A program made the position numbers and the translations under genes. This document shows, one piece after another, positions 11,801 to 21,005 of a stretch of 64,000 nucleotides of DNA. Below the pieces are notes generated by a model. It was not told the origin of the DNA. It did not search any database and saw only the letters and a list, made by a program, of their open reading frames with translations. The first letter of the stretch is position 1. Each line of letters begins with the position of its first letter. Location of the stretch: assembly GCF_963678635.1 (NCBI RefSeq), contig NC_087066.1, forward strand, positions 19,435,996-19,499,995, in the 5' to 3' direction. The DNA is from Symsagittifera roscoffensis (taxonomy: Eukaryota > Xenacoelomorpha > Acoela > Convolutidae).

Positions 11801-14800
11801 ATAGCAATGGCCTCTTCGAAAAGCTCTACCGTTAGGGTTGTCGTACAGCAGTTTAAAATCAAAGCTTTTTATTGGATCAGATGAGTTAATTACGACGCTT
11901 GCGATTAGAAAGCGTTATCAAATTGAAATATAGACTGTTTCAGGTTAACAATTAGTTTAATAATATCACTTGAATCATCTGACATCTCCTTTCATATAAA
12001 ATCAAAGTCAAGGCGTTAACCCGCAAATGTGGCGTGGAAGAAACGCTCATGCCCGCAAATACAAAGGCACGTTTGTCAAAAGTTTTCTCCGTCTGCTTAT
12101 GTTTCGGCAAAGTTGCAACAGCAGGGAGTTTGCCTATGACTTAGGCGTTTAACTAAGCGAAAATACTTTCAATGCATTCCGGTTATGCGCAATTCATTGC
12201 ATTCCAAGAAATTTCGTTGAATTGATTTTAAGATTCGATGAACGTAGTTCATACTGATATATAGGTCGCCATGATTTTTTGAGGCGCAAGTGTTTTTTTT
12301 GTGGTTTGACTTTGATTTCTTTGTAAGTTCTCTTTATTTCCTTTTTTAAAAGGAAACCAAACTCCACTAGTGAAAAGCGAAAGTGTAAAGGTGACTAAAA
12401 ACGTGATCAACTTCTAACTACGAATATGGAATTTAATTATCAGATTTCCCAGTGAATCAAAAAGTTTTACCTATTGATCCAGTTTTCTCAAAGTGGTTTA
12501 ATTGTATCAAAATTGTCGATCATGAATTGTTCTTGAAATTTAAGGACATCTATTTTTTTCTCGGAAGTTGGTAAGTACTTGAAATTCAATTTTGAAAAAA
12601 AAAACAATTCAGTTTTTTGTTTGATTGCGTTCATTGATTCTATTCTAACTTTCTGTTCGCTATGTTTTTGTGTTTTTTTATTTACGATTTCCGAAATATT
12701 TTGAAATGTTTATTTGATCTTTGAATTCTTTTTTACTCGCTAGAATACAACAAAACGCCCCTAATCGTAAAATGTTTGAAGTTTTCATTCTTTGTGATTG
12801 CAATAGTTTGAAAAAATGATATTTATGCCAGTACTGAGGCGTAAAAAATGCTTAAATTATCCTCCTTCGCAAATGATTAATTTACCTGGCTTTAGTTTGG
12901 GCAAGTGAGCTTCTATGAAGCATTAAGTTTAGAGAATGGCTAGATTGTTCATTGTATTTCCAGTATTTTACAAAAGCATAGTTGTGTTATAGTACGAACG
13001 CTCTTTTTTCCAACCTATGTCGCAAATATTGTTGCGACGCAAATTTTGTTGTGACAGAATGTGTTCATTTTGATCATTATCCAGCCATTAAGTACAGTCA
13101 ATGCTAAGGAAATTAACACAGACTATTATTGTACAAATAGCACTTTAGCTTCAAGTTATCATGGATCTGTAGCGTAGAGGTAGGGAAGGAGACCAGTCTC
13201 AAACTAAGAGGGTTCGAACCTGGGCTGGGTCGGATGTTTTAATGAACTTTTTCATATACTAGCTAAAATGCGCACGCTCTATAAATTGAGGCATATTAGT
13301 TGGTAAATTTCTTTGCAAATTGACTGGTACTGCTAATGCGTCAAGAAAATTAGTGGACTCAAAGTTTTACTCATTCAGTTTTTCCCAGTAGCGTTATCGG
13401 TCATATTTTTGCTTGTGTATGCGAAGAGCAACTTCGCATCTTGTAGAAAGAAGGCCAATCGAACAGCAAAAAGTCACGGAAAACGTGAAAGAATTTGAGT
13501 TTCAAAAATGAAATTAGATTTTTTTGAATTCCAACGAAATAAAAATATCTATTGATCCAATTTTCTCTAAATGCACAAGTTGAAGAAAACTTTTTAAAAA
13601 TTCGAAGAGCTTCAACGTGTTATATTTTTTTCGAAGTTTTTAAACTTTCTCCAATCATGCGTTGTTTGCGTCTCCCAATGCGAACAACTCTTATTCTCGT
13701 CTCTGAAAAAAGAACGAAAAATTTTTAAGCGGAATTCAGGGAAAATTTAGTTGATAAAGTCATGAAATCCATAGAGGGAGCGGCTGAGCATGTCTGTGCA
13801 CAAGAGAATACTAAAGTTTTATCTCGAGCGCCGTATTTAATAATTGATTTTTTTTGGTTATTTATCAGAAACCACAGTGCACCAAAAAGAATTAAAACCA
13901 GTTTTTTTTAGTTGAAGACCAGCTAATTGCAAGGTATTTGAATTTTCGAAGTGTCGAGGTTGTTTTGAAGTACAACTCTTTGAAAATTAAAGAGATTAAA
14001 AAGAAGAGATTAAAAATTTTTGACAGAAACTAATCAAAAATTGATACGGCTGACTTTAGATAATTTTTGATAAAAGTCTAGAATATGACAGAAATCACTG
14101 AATAGTTAGTCTATTGCTACTTTCACAGATTGGCAACAAAACAAGGTATAATCAGCAGTTGAATTAGAGATCAATAAATGAATAGTAAATCAACTTTATA
14201 TATATGGAAAATTAACCGCTTGTTGAGATCTGATCTCGTGATATGACATTGCGTGACTTCGCGCGATGTCCAATCATGTTCTTAATTTGAACCAAAAAGT
14301 TGGAAGTGACTTCTCTATAGAGTGAGAAGTCATTTCTTCGAAACTTAAACTCCTCTCAAATTAAGTACTGCTTGATAGCCTACTCTAGTCTTGAGGTTAA
14401 GTTTTACCCTAACTCATACGATGTTTGTCGAGAGCAATATCAGTATTTTCTTTCCTAGCTAAAAAACCGGATTAATTTTCTTGCTCTGCTTTCGAATCTC
14501 CTTTCCTCCACTATCTTTGACCCTACTCTGAAACTTCTGAACCTCACATAAGCTTCTCGACTCCTTCTTACCCCGTTCTTTTAATGAAGTTTTTGGATGG
14601 GCTCATAACTCATTTTTCAGCTCAACATTCTTCGTTTTATCCCCATTTATGATCATATTCTAATTTTGCTTACCAGAAATCTCAAATGTCTCTTTTGTCT
14701 CTCTGCAAAATTAAGTCTTGTTGACTCTGAGTCCCAAAGTTTTGCTCTCGAAATTTCCAAATCCTATTTTCCAGATAAACTTTTCCTCGCTCAGTTAAAG

Positions 14801-17800
14801 GGTTTATGGTCCCATTTGCTTATTCAGTACTTGAGCCTTTTCCAAAAATTCACGTAGCTCCTCCATTATTAAGTCTTGAGACCGACACCAGGTTGTCTGA
14901 ATTTCCTGTCGCATAAAAAAATTCATTTATTGAAATATTTTTGGAATTTCCTTGAATCTCTCACACTAAACTAAACTCTTCCTTAGCTTAAAGTAATAGA
15001 CTCAGTTTTGTTGGCGTTTTCAACAGTTTCACTAAAATTTTTGTCCAGCTCAACAAATAATTTTTTATCCTTTATCATACTGCAAGTTGCAACTGAATCT
15101 ATTACTAAATCATTCTCAAGCCTATCTGCTGAATTGAAAAAGCTAAAATGAGTTTGATTTGTTTCAGCAAACTGTTGGTTTTCCTTCATTTTTTCTAAAT
15201 TCTTCATACAATCTATTGCTATGTCGTCTAGTCTTAAGCATCGGAAACATTTCACAGTAGCTTTATCACGGTTAACCTTTTTCTTCAGCTAAGATCTACA
15301 ATGAGCTGCTTTGTGTCCTGTCTCATTACATCTAAAACAGGTTTTTGTCGTAGAAATAAACGGTTGTTCAGTCTCCGCGTTCTCATTACTATGATCCACG
15401 GTTATCAAATCTTTCTTAATTTCACTCAAAGACGTATCATTTTTGCTGAACTTTAATAAAGTACAAAAATTACTCAACTCTTTTGGAAGGCTTTTATGGG
15501 GTCTCGAAAACACTAAAGATTGGACTAACTCATGCCAAACATGCATTTCTTTTTCATCTGAAATTTCTCTTTCCTTTCCTGAGGATGCCTCTCTGTTCTA
15601 CAGTACATTATTCCTAACACTGGTTGCAAATTTCGTCTACTTCATTATTGATAAATTTATTTAACTTGAGATGCAAAATTTTAGCCTCAAATTCATCTGT
15701 GAAGTACAAAAAAGTTTTTTTTTTCCTGAAAACTCATTTCTCTCTGACTTTGACATTTTTAGCCTAACCCGTATTGCTCTGAACAAATACCTTATGTTCC
15801 ATGTACTTTTCAATGACAAAAACTCAGTCTACAGTATATCAACAAATATATCGCAGCACGTAACTTAAGTAATCATTTATCTCTTTACCTCAGTCTTATC
15901 CAAAACCTAAATGTCTGCGCACCGAATCACACATCAGCGATTTAGCAAATCTAAAGTTACTTCCCAGACTTCATATTTAGCAATTTAGATTAGCAGTATA
16001 GAATTTTTGGAGTGGTTTTTTTGGAGGTTCGATTAATTAAATCAAGCTCAAGATCAGATCTTGCAGAGACGCATTACGATCCCCTCAAGCAACAAAGAAT
16101 CTACAATTTATAAAACACCAGATCAATTGAGTTTATGAAATTAAACAAATTGTCAGATTCTATCTCTCTCTCACACTTTCTATCTTTCTAACGTCGTGTC
16201 TATCTCTTTCTATCGTGTGCTTCTTTCAGCTTTCCTTGTGACTCCAGACTTCATCGTGATCACTGGATTGTCTCAATGCTCTGTCTCATGGACTTGTCTT
16301 CGATTTGTTTTGCTCTGTTGTCTATCTGCCAGTTCACTATTTTCGTTGTGACTTTTTCCTCGGTTGCCGATCTGCCATGCGACCTTATCTGTGTCACCAA
16401 TTCACAGCAAGCTCTCTCAAAGTTTTTGTTAAGTCAGTCACTCTTGACTTCTGACCTGTATTTTGGCAGCTGGGCTCATAACCTTTCTTAGGTTGGCATC
16501 AAAACAAGGTATAATCAACAGTTGATATAGAGAACGATAAAAGAGTAGTAAATCAACTTCTAGATATATGGAAAATTAACCGCTTGTTGAGATCTTATCT
16601 CGTGATATGACATTGCGCGACATCGCGCGATGTCCAATTATGTTTTAAATTTGAACCAAAAAGTGGGAAGTGACTTCTCTGTAAAGTGAGAAGTCATTTT
16701 TCTGAAACTTACAGCTACAATTGGAATATGGATGCGAAATTCTCCAAGCAAATTCTAAAGCCATAATTCAAGTGAATTTTGTGAAACTCCATTTGCGTCT
16801 GATTTTTACTCAAGTGTCAAGTAGAACTCAATCGAACAAATGCTGCTCTACGAAATTTTTTGTAGTTATAGGTTTCAAAAATCTTTTTTTCTCAAAGAAA
16901 TGTGAACTCAAACGGTACTGGAGTTCCTATCTTTACTTTTTCAAAACGGTCGTTTTGTGTTGCGTCTAGGTCTCATCGGAGCAGTTCAAAGCCCTGTTCG
17001 CATATGCAGTGATACTTTGTGCAGGAGTGGTGTTTGCAGGAGTGGTAGCACTCACCTATATGGGCTATGTGGCTCCATGGAGTGGAAGATTCTACTCTCT
17101 CTGGGACACGGGGTTAGTAACATTGCTTCATGGGGCACCGAATGCGCGAAAACTCTCAACCAATCAACGCGCCCGTTAAACTGTCCAAAACGTCATGCTC
17201 GAAAATTCTCAACCAATCAATCAACGCGCCCGTTAGATTGTCCTAAACTGCCAACGTGCAGCCATGGCCGAGTGGGATAAGGCAAGGGTCTTTCAACACG
17301 AGAGTCGTGCCTTCGAATCGCACTTCGGTCACGGCTGAAGCGGTCCTAGAGTCATCCGCCTCCTAAAGTTGGGACCTGCTGCGGCAAAATGGATGACATC
17401 CCAAGCCCAGGTTTGGTCGTGCATTGAGTAGGACAGGAGGTAACAATAAAAAAATGTCCAAAAACTGAATTTATCGCTCATTTCCGAACTTTGGAAAACT
17501 GAGCTCTGATTGATTGAAATTTTTTTCGCGCATTCGGTCCTTGGCAGTCGAGGGATTCCCTCTTTCTTCATGGCCGTTCATAACACAAATTACGGCAAAT
17601 ATATCTTCGCATTAACGATATTTACAAGCTTCAAGTCAAGCCTTGTATCAAACTCTTTCCTAGAGAAGGAAGTTTTTTTAAAGTGAGGTATCTGCAAAAT
17701 TCAAAGTGAGGTATCTGTTAGCTGTTCTATTTTGATTTTGGTATAAGAGGTCTTCTATTTCAGCTACGCCAAGATCCACATTCCCATCATAGCCTCCGTG

Positions 17801-20582
17801 TCCGAACACCAGCCCACCACATGGGTGTCCTTCTTCTTCGACCTCCACGTGCTCGTCTGCGCATTCCCCGCCGGCATCTGGTTCTGCATCAAGCGAGTCA
17901 ACGACGAACGAGTCTTCATTGTGCTATACGCTGTGTTCGCATCTTATTTCGCGGGAGTCATGGTAAGATTAATTCTCACCCTGACTCCGGTAGTGTGCAT
18001 AGGAGCTGCAATCATATTCTCGGAGAGTTTCTCCAAGTATATCATCTCGGATTCGAACGAGTTGGCGGCTCAGAATGCGACGAATGACGACGAGGATGCA
18101 TACGAGAATGGATCGGCGACTTCACCGAGTGGAGCGAGTGGCAAGAAGAATAAAAAGCTGTATGATAAGGCGGGAAAAGTGAAGCCGCCAAAGGAAAAGG
18201 AGGAGCTGAGTTTGGGAACTAATCTGAAGAGTGTCACTGTGTTCACGCTGTTGATCATGTTGCTGTTGTTTGCAGTGCATTGTACCTGGGTTACAAGCAG
18301 TGCGTACTCAAGTCCGTCAGTTGTGTTGGCATCCCAGAATAACGACGGGTGAGCTCTCTCTGTTATTTTCAAAGGCATCCAATAAATGGTTCTAAGCACG
18401 AATAAATTTTTTCCAATGTCAATGTATTGCGAATGAAAATGAACCGAGTTGGGCGAGGCAGAATTATTATTTTTTGTCAGTGGAAGTAAATAATTCTGCC
18501 TGTTAATTTTCTTTCGCAATACTACTGATACTATTGAAAAAACCTATAGTTATTCGTTCCCTAGGCAAATTATAGATAACAAAAATAGTCGAAACCTAGA
18601 TATTATTTGTTCTATCAAAAGTTATGTATTATAATTTGCATTTTATTGTGAATATGCCAATTAAAATATTGATTGATTGGCAGGAGCCGCAACATTCTTG
18701 ACGACTTCCGAGAGGCCTACTACTGGCTACGACGCAACACAGCTGAGGATGCCCGAGTGATGTCCTGGTGGGACTACGGGTACCAGATAGCTGGGTTTGC
18801 CAACCGGACCACACTAGTCGACAACAACACCTGGAACAATTCTCACATTGCAATGGTCGGCAAAGCTATGTCTTCGAATGAGTCACGGGCGTATGAGATT
18901 ATGAGGAGCTTAGACGTGGACTATGTGTTGGTTATATTTGGAGGTCTAATTGGGTACTCTGGTGACGATATCAACAAATTTCTCTGGATGGTCAGAATTG
19001 CGGAAGGGGAACATCCGCAAGAGATTAAGGTGACATACATAACAATGATTAATTGAAGTCATTGCCGAAACTATATTTACGTCCGTAGTTTGCTGTTAGT
19101 CGATAATTTGAAATAATAAAAATTATTGCAAATCGAATTATTGGAGTCACAAAAAATAGTTTGAAACTGTGATGATTGGGTTTAGGAGAGCAATTACTTT
19201 TCGGACGCGGGGTCATACCGAGTGGACAATGAGGCCTCGGACACTATGCTGAACTGCTTGATGTACCTCATGTCATACTACCGATTCGGAGAAGTGCAGG
19301 TCAGTATGTAAATGCTCACAAAGACCCTTTCAACTAATATCGTCTCATATTCATTATGTATGAAATCAGAGTTAGGAAAAACATTCAGTTTTATTCCCAT
19401 AGGAATTTTTAGGCATCATTCCAAAAACACATGTGCCATAAGCAAAATAGAGTTTAGATATAGATTTATTGACAAAGTATGGTAATTTGGATATTTCATC
19501 AGTGTATTATTAAAATGACATTGTACGACTAAAATCAAGTCGTTTTTTATCTTAGGAAATAATATCATGCTGAAAGGCGAAGACATAGCATAATTTTTAT
19601 TAAAGTTTTATTGCATAAATTTAATTTTTTGGCATGTAACTAGGCTCGACCATTGAAAACTTTTTTTCGCCCCTTTTCTCTTTTTTTTCAGAGCCATGAA
19701 CGTAGTTTAATTATCAGATTTCCCAGCGAAATGAAGAAGAATTACCTATTGATCCAGTTTTCTTAAATTAGGTTAATTTCATCTATACAGTGTCTATCAT
19801 ACGTTATTCTAGAAGTTCGAAGAGTTTTAACGTCATCTTTTTTCTTTGAAATTCGAAAGCTAGATTTTTTTCAAAAAAACAAGTCAGTATTTTTTTAAGT
19901 TTACTTGCGTTCATTGGCTTTTTACCAATTATCTGTTCATATGTTTATTGCGTTTTAAGCTGGACTTCCGCATGCCGGCTGGTTATGACCGGACACGAGG
20001 TGCGGAGATAGGGAAGAAGGACATCTCGTTCAAACACATGGAGGAAGCATTTACCTCCGAGCACTGGCTCGTCAGGATCTTTAAGGTCAAGCCCCTAGAG
20101 AACCGCATAGTGGCCAGAGAGAGGCCACAGTTCAGCAAACTGAGGAAGAACTTCCGCTACATCAGCAAGAAGGTACGTAGGGCAAGGAAAGAGTTGCTCT
20201 TTGAGATAAATTTTACGCAGAGGATGAATGAGGAGTTTCAAATGTCATTTGAACTCTTGGGTGAGTCGCAGTTAAAACAATGGTCATGGCGAGAGAGTCA
20301 TTTTAGCGCTACCGCGACATTGGAAATTCTTGTTCATGTGAGTACTTATGCAGAGTACTTGCTATTGAAATATTGCAAAAACTTCATGAAGTTCTTCAAA
20401 GGACGGGGAAATTCTGGTACACAATGAGAAAAAGTTTTATAAAATAATGTTTGGGTTCCTGCTGTGTTCAGACTGACCGCAAGAAGAAGGGCTACATCAA
20501 GAACAAATCTTCAATAGTGAGAGGATCGAAGCCCCCGCCTGTGACTACGACGTCCACCACTCAAACCAGAACCAAAAAGTGA
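8759..20582 (+). CDS. STT3B: STT3B-like oligosaccharyltransferase catalytic subunit, gene span of eight exons (5'-partial)
   Basis: STT3 is the catalytic subunit of oligosaccharyltransferase. It moves the preassembled glycan from dolichol pyrophosphate to Asn in N-X-S/T sequons in the ER lumen. Eight exons (8759-8858, 9560-9711, 16970-17112, 17764-18348, 18684-19029, 19186-19299, 19960-20172, 20472-20582) join in one frame with consistent phases. They carry the SVSEHQP segment of the large luminal loop, the hallmark WWDYG motif, the NILDDFREA helix (DK-type motif region) and a heavily conserved glycosylated stretch around NNTWNNS. The C-terminal basic tail with KKGYIKNK is the STT3B rather than STT3A pattern, so this is probably the co- or post-translational STT3B-type paralogue. 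The N-terminal third (first membrane helices and the first luminal Asp motif) lies outside the window. No frame break was seen. Family assignment is very secure; the B-paralogue call rests on the tail. Confidence 0.95.
9560..9711 (+). CDS. STT3B: STT3B exon 2 of window
   Basis: Acceptor 'gtgtttcag', donor 'gtaagc'. It encodes membrane segments with the conserved [20 protein letters not shown] block, ending YLKTK. The carried base plus 152 nt gives whole codons. Confidence 0.95.
10430..10990 (+). repeat. Dispersed repeat family R1, near-complete copy
   Basis: Starts 'gttatgaatgtagtgaatgc' and runs through 'gcgggatgacttttaatttc', 'tttaattatcaggttttcc', 'acctattgatccagttttcc' and 'cgcgttcatgactctattcc' to 'gtccaacctaagtcgcaaat'. 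It is the longest copy in the window and the best reference for the family. No coding capacity or clear terminal repeats are seen, so the class is unknown. Confidence 0.75.
11316..11395 (+). repeat. tRNA-like sequence (SINE head or tRNA pseudogene)
   Basis: 'cctggctgagtggttggtgt' resembles an A box of Ser/Leu-type tRNAs. 'cagattcgaattcgac' resembles a B box about 45 nt later. Pairing of the acceptor stem is poor, so it is not a functional tRNA gene. Confidence 0.55.
12234..12680 (+). repeat. Dispersed repeat family R1, copy
   Basis: Collinear with 10430-10860: 'gaacgtagttcatactgata', 'gtgtaaaggtgactaaaaac', 'atggaatttaattatcagat', 'acctattgatccagttttc', then 'gcgttcattgattctattct'. A further fragment ('gtacgaacgctc' to 'tcgcaaat') lies at 12994-13030. 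Confidence 0.75.
13158..13235 (+). repeat. tRNA-like sequence (SINE head or tRNA pseudogene)
   Basis: 'ggatctgtagcgtagaggta' looks like an A-box region and 'gagggttcgaacctgggc' like a T arm with B box. No convincing complete cloverleaf could be drawn by eye. Confidence 0.55.
13440..13700 (+). repeat. Dispersed repeat family R1, 3' portion
   Basis: Contains 'gaacagcaaaaagtcacgga', 'tctattgatccaattttctc' and a diverged tail. It directly follows a hairpin-type motif ('gcgaagagcaacttcgc'), the same arrangement as at 2352. Confidence 0.6.
14131..14350 (-). repeat. 3' LTR of copia-type element
   Basis: Aligns end to end with 16494-16713, sharing 'caaaacaaggtataatca', 'atggaaaattaaccgcttgt' and 'ctcgtgatatgacattgcg'. 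The diverged 'gagaagtcatttcttcg' end corresponds to the LTR 5' end on the - strand. Confidence 0.8.
14983..15255 (-). pseudogene. Copia-type protease-region remnant
   Basis: Carries [20 protein letters not shown], which lines up with the copia protease consensus (Asp-Ser-Gly-Ala, then a short 'M.ND..LF' stretch). The Gly of the catalytic D-S/T-G triad is Val here, so the enzyme would be inactive. It is separated by a frame break from the zinc-knuckle segment upstream (15289-15546) and stops before any integrase. Annotated as a relic. Confidence 0.65.
15289..15546 (-). pseudogene. Copia-type Gag fragment with CCHC zinc knuckle
   Basis: The C-terminus reads [14 protein letters not shown], a standard C-x2-C-x4-H-x4-C nucleic-acid-binding knuckle. 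Upstream residues are charged and Gag-like ([12 protein letters not shown]). No good N-terminus is present. With the next ORF it makes the Gag-protease order of Ty1/copia elements. Confidence 0.65.
16467..16483 (-). promoter_or_regulatory. Candidate half-tRNA primer-binding site
   Basis: The + strand reads 'cagctgggctcataacc', close to the anticodon stem-loop of initiator tRNA-Met. On the element's strand this is 'ggttatgagcccagctg'. Drosophila copia primes with an internally cleaved initiator tRNA at such a site. It lies about 10 nt inside the 5' LTR. Confidence 0.65.
16494..16713 (-). repeat. 5' LTR of copia-type element
   Basis: Direct repeat of 14131-14350, TG at the left and CA at the right on the + strand. 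It ends about 255 bp before the next STT3B exon. Confidence 0.8.
16970..17112 (+). CDS. STT3B: STT3B exon 3 of window
   Basis: Acceptor 'tgcgtctag', donor 'gttagt'. It encodes [14 protein letters not shown], a membrane helix, and the conserved [17 protein letters not shown] that leads into the large luminal loop. Two bases are carried forward. Confidence 0.95.
17131..17546. repeat. Inverted-repeat element with nested SINE
   Basis: The left side reads 'gcaccgaatgcgcgaaaac' then 'tctcaaccaatca'. The right side contains the inverted form 'tgattgattgaaattttttt' then 'cgcgcattcggtcc'. Within the left arm a block of about 52 bp ('aattctcaaccaatcaa', 'cgcgcccgttaga') is tandemly duplicated (17142-17250). 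This looks like a small TIR element later hit by the SINE at 17258-17456. Confidence 0.55.
17258..17456 (+). mobile_element. tRNA-derived SINE
   Basis: Begins 'gcagccatggccgagtggga' (A box of Ser/Leu-type tRNAs) with a B box 'ccttcgaatcgcac' about 50 nt later. A tRNA-unrelated body of about 110 bp follows, ending in 'aacaataaaaaaa'. The flanks 'tgtcctaaactg' (17239) and 'tgtccaaaaactg' (17455) resemble a target-site duplication. RNA polymerase III transcription from the internal boxes is inferred only. Confidence 0.7.
17764..18348 (+). CDS. STT3B: STT3B exon 4 of window (large luminal loop)
   Basis: The longest exon. It opens with [20 protein letters not shown]; the SVSE segment belongs to the luminal loop that in STT3 enzymes supplies a catalytic or gating Glu. 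Membrane helices and the LTLTPVVC block follow. A hydrophilic segment (about [20 protein letters not shown] to KEKEEL) contains the family's YDKAGK motif and a sequon. It ends at [20 protein letters not shown]. The polar segment is the most variable region between species. Confidence 0.95.
18684..19029 (+). CDS. STT3B: STT3B exon 5 of window (WWDYG exon)
   Basis: Carries [14 protein letters not shown], the signature [11 protein letters not shown] that binds the sequon +2 residue, the conserved [17 protein letters not shown] with overlapping sequons, and the [20 protein letters not shown] stretch. Donor 'gtgaca' follows QEIK. Confidence 0.97.
19186..19299 (+). CDS. STT3B: STT3B exon 6 of window
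   Basis: Acceptor 'gggtttag', donor 'gtcagt'. It encodes [18 protein letters not shown] then [18 protein letters not shown]. Thirty-eight whole codons, phase 0 at both ends. Confidence 0.95.
19690..19950 (+). repeat. Dispersed repeat family R1, copy abutting an exon
   Basis: Reads 'gccatgaacgtagtttaatt' fused directly to 'atcagatttcccagcgaaat' (an internal deletion relative to the 10.4-kb copy), then 'acctattgatccagttttc' and 'gcgttcattggctttttacc'. The repeat ends within about 10 bp of the STT3B exon 7 acceptor. Confidence 0.75.
19960..20172 (+). CDS. STT3B: STT3B exon 7 of window
   Basis: Acceptor 'gcgttttaag', donor 'gtacgt'. It encodes [20 protein letters not shown], then [20 protein letters not shown] and a basic C-terminal segment. 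The acceptor lacks a long pyrimidine run because it follows repeat-derived sequence. Confidence 0.95.
20472..20582 (+). CDS. STT3B: STT3B exon 8 of window, terminal exon with stop
   Basis: Encodes [18 protein letters not shown] and a Thr/Lys-rich tail ending TRTKK with TGA at 20580-20582. The GYIKNK tail is characteristic of STT3B orthologues; beyond it the sequence is lineage-specific. Confidence 0.95.
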   Translation, partial: TDRKKKGYIKNKSSIVRGSKPPPVTTTSTTQTRTKK

Positions 20583-20999
20583 ACAATCACAGCCGCTAAA
20601 CCCAATCAGGCAGAAGAGAGGAGACAGTAGTAGAAACAGAAAAGATAGTACAAACTAACGTTAAAGGTCAAAACTGAAGTGAAAGAAAATTGTCTCCGGG
20701 AAAATCTTACTGGCACTAAACTTGTATTATACTGATTAAATACTGATATCAAAAAGCTATAATTTAACCATGTTGAAAAGCGAAGGAGCTGCGTTTTTTG
20801 TTATGGTTTTCTGTTTACCCATATTTGGCAGTTTGAAATCATTTATGCTTTATTACACATTTTTTGGAAGTTTGATTTTAATTGTTGTTGACACAATGAT
20901 GTACTGTGGTAATACGTGTATGAAGAGAATTATTATTTTGAAACCAAATTCGTTATTTGCAAACACACCTAGTATCACGTAAACCATTAATTAGATGCC

Positions 21000-21005
21000 A
21001 ATAAA
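21000..21005 (+). terminator. STT3B: Candidate STT3B polyadenylation signal (AATAAA)
   Basis: First canonical AATAAA after the stop codon, giving a 3' UTR of about 430 bp. Not confirmed by transcript data. The small + frame at 20770-20982 lies in this UTR and is not believed. Confidence 0.5.

Larger units (their letters stand above)
14131..16713 (-). mobile_element. Degenerate Ty1/copia-type LTR retrotransposon
   Basis: Two direct repeats of about 220 bp (14131-14350 and 16494-16713) bracket about 2.1 kb. Inside, on the - strand, are a CCHC zinc knuckle and an aspartic-protease-like segment in copia order. Next to the 5' LTR (the higher-coordinate one, as the element reads leftward) lies a primer-binding site resembling the initiator-tRNA anticodon arm, as used by copia-type elements. 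Integrase, RT and RNase H were not found, so the copy is non-autonomous or badly deleted. The LTRs differ at many positions, so the insertion is old. A 5-bp flank pair 'cagat' and 'cagct' may be a decayed target duplication if the LTR ends two bases earlier. It sits in an STT3B intron, antisense to the gene. Confidence 0.8.
9712..16969 (+). other. STT3B: STT3B intron 2 (7.3 kb) packed with repeats
   Basis: Contains two or three R1-family copies, two tRNA-like sequences and a degenerate copia-type LTR element, each listed separately. Open frames such as 11089-11406 and 16276-16491 have no protein-like character. Confidence 0.85.

Noticed and set aside
17258-17340. A functional tRNA-Ser/Leu gene
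   Set aside because: Acceptor-stem pairing is poor and a tRNA-unrelated body with an A-rich tail follows, so SINE is the better reading.
18070-18519. 149-residue - strand frame across STT3B exon 4
   Set aside because: Shadow of a conserved exon on the other strand. Ser/Phe-rich with no motif.
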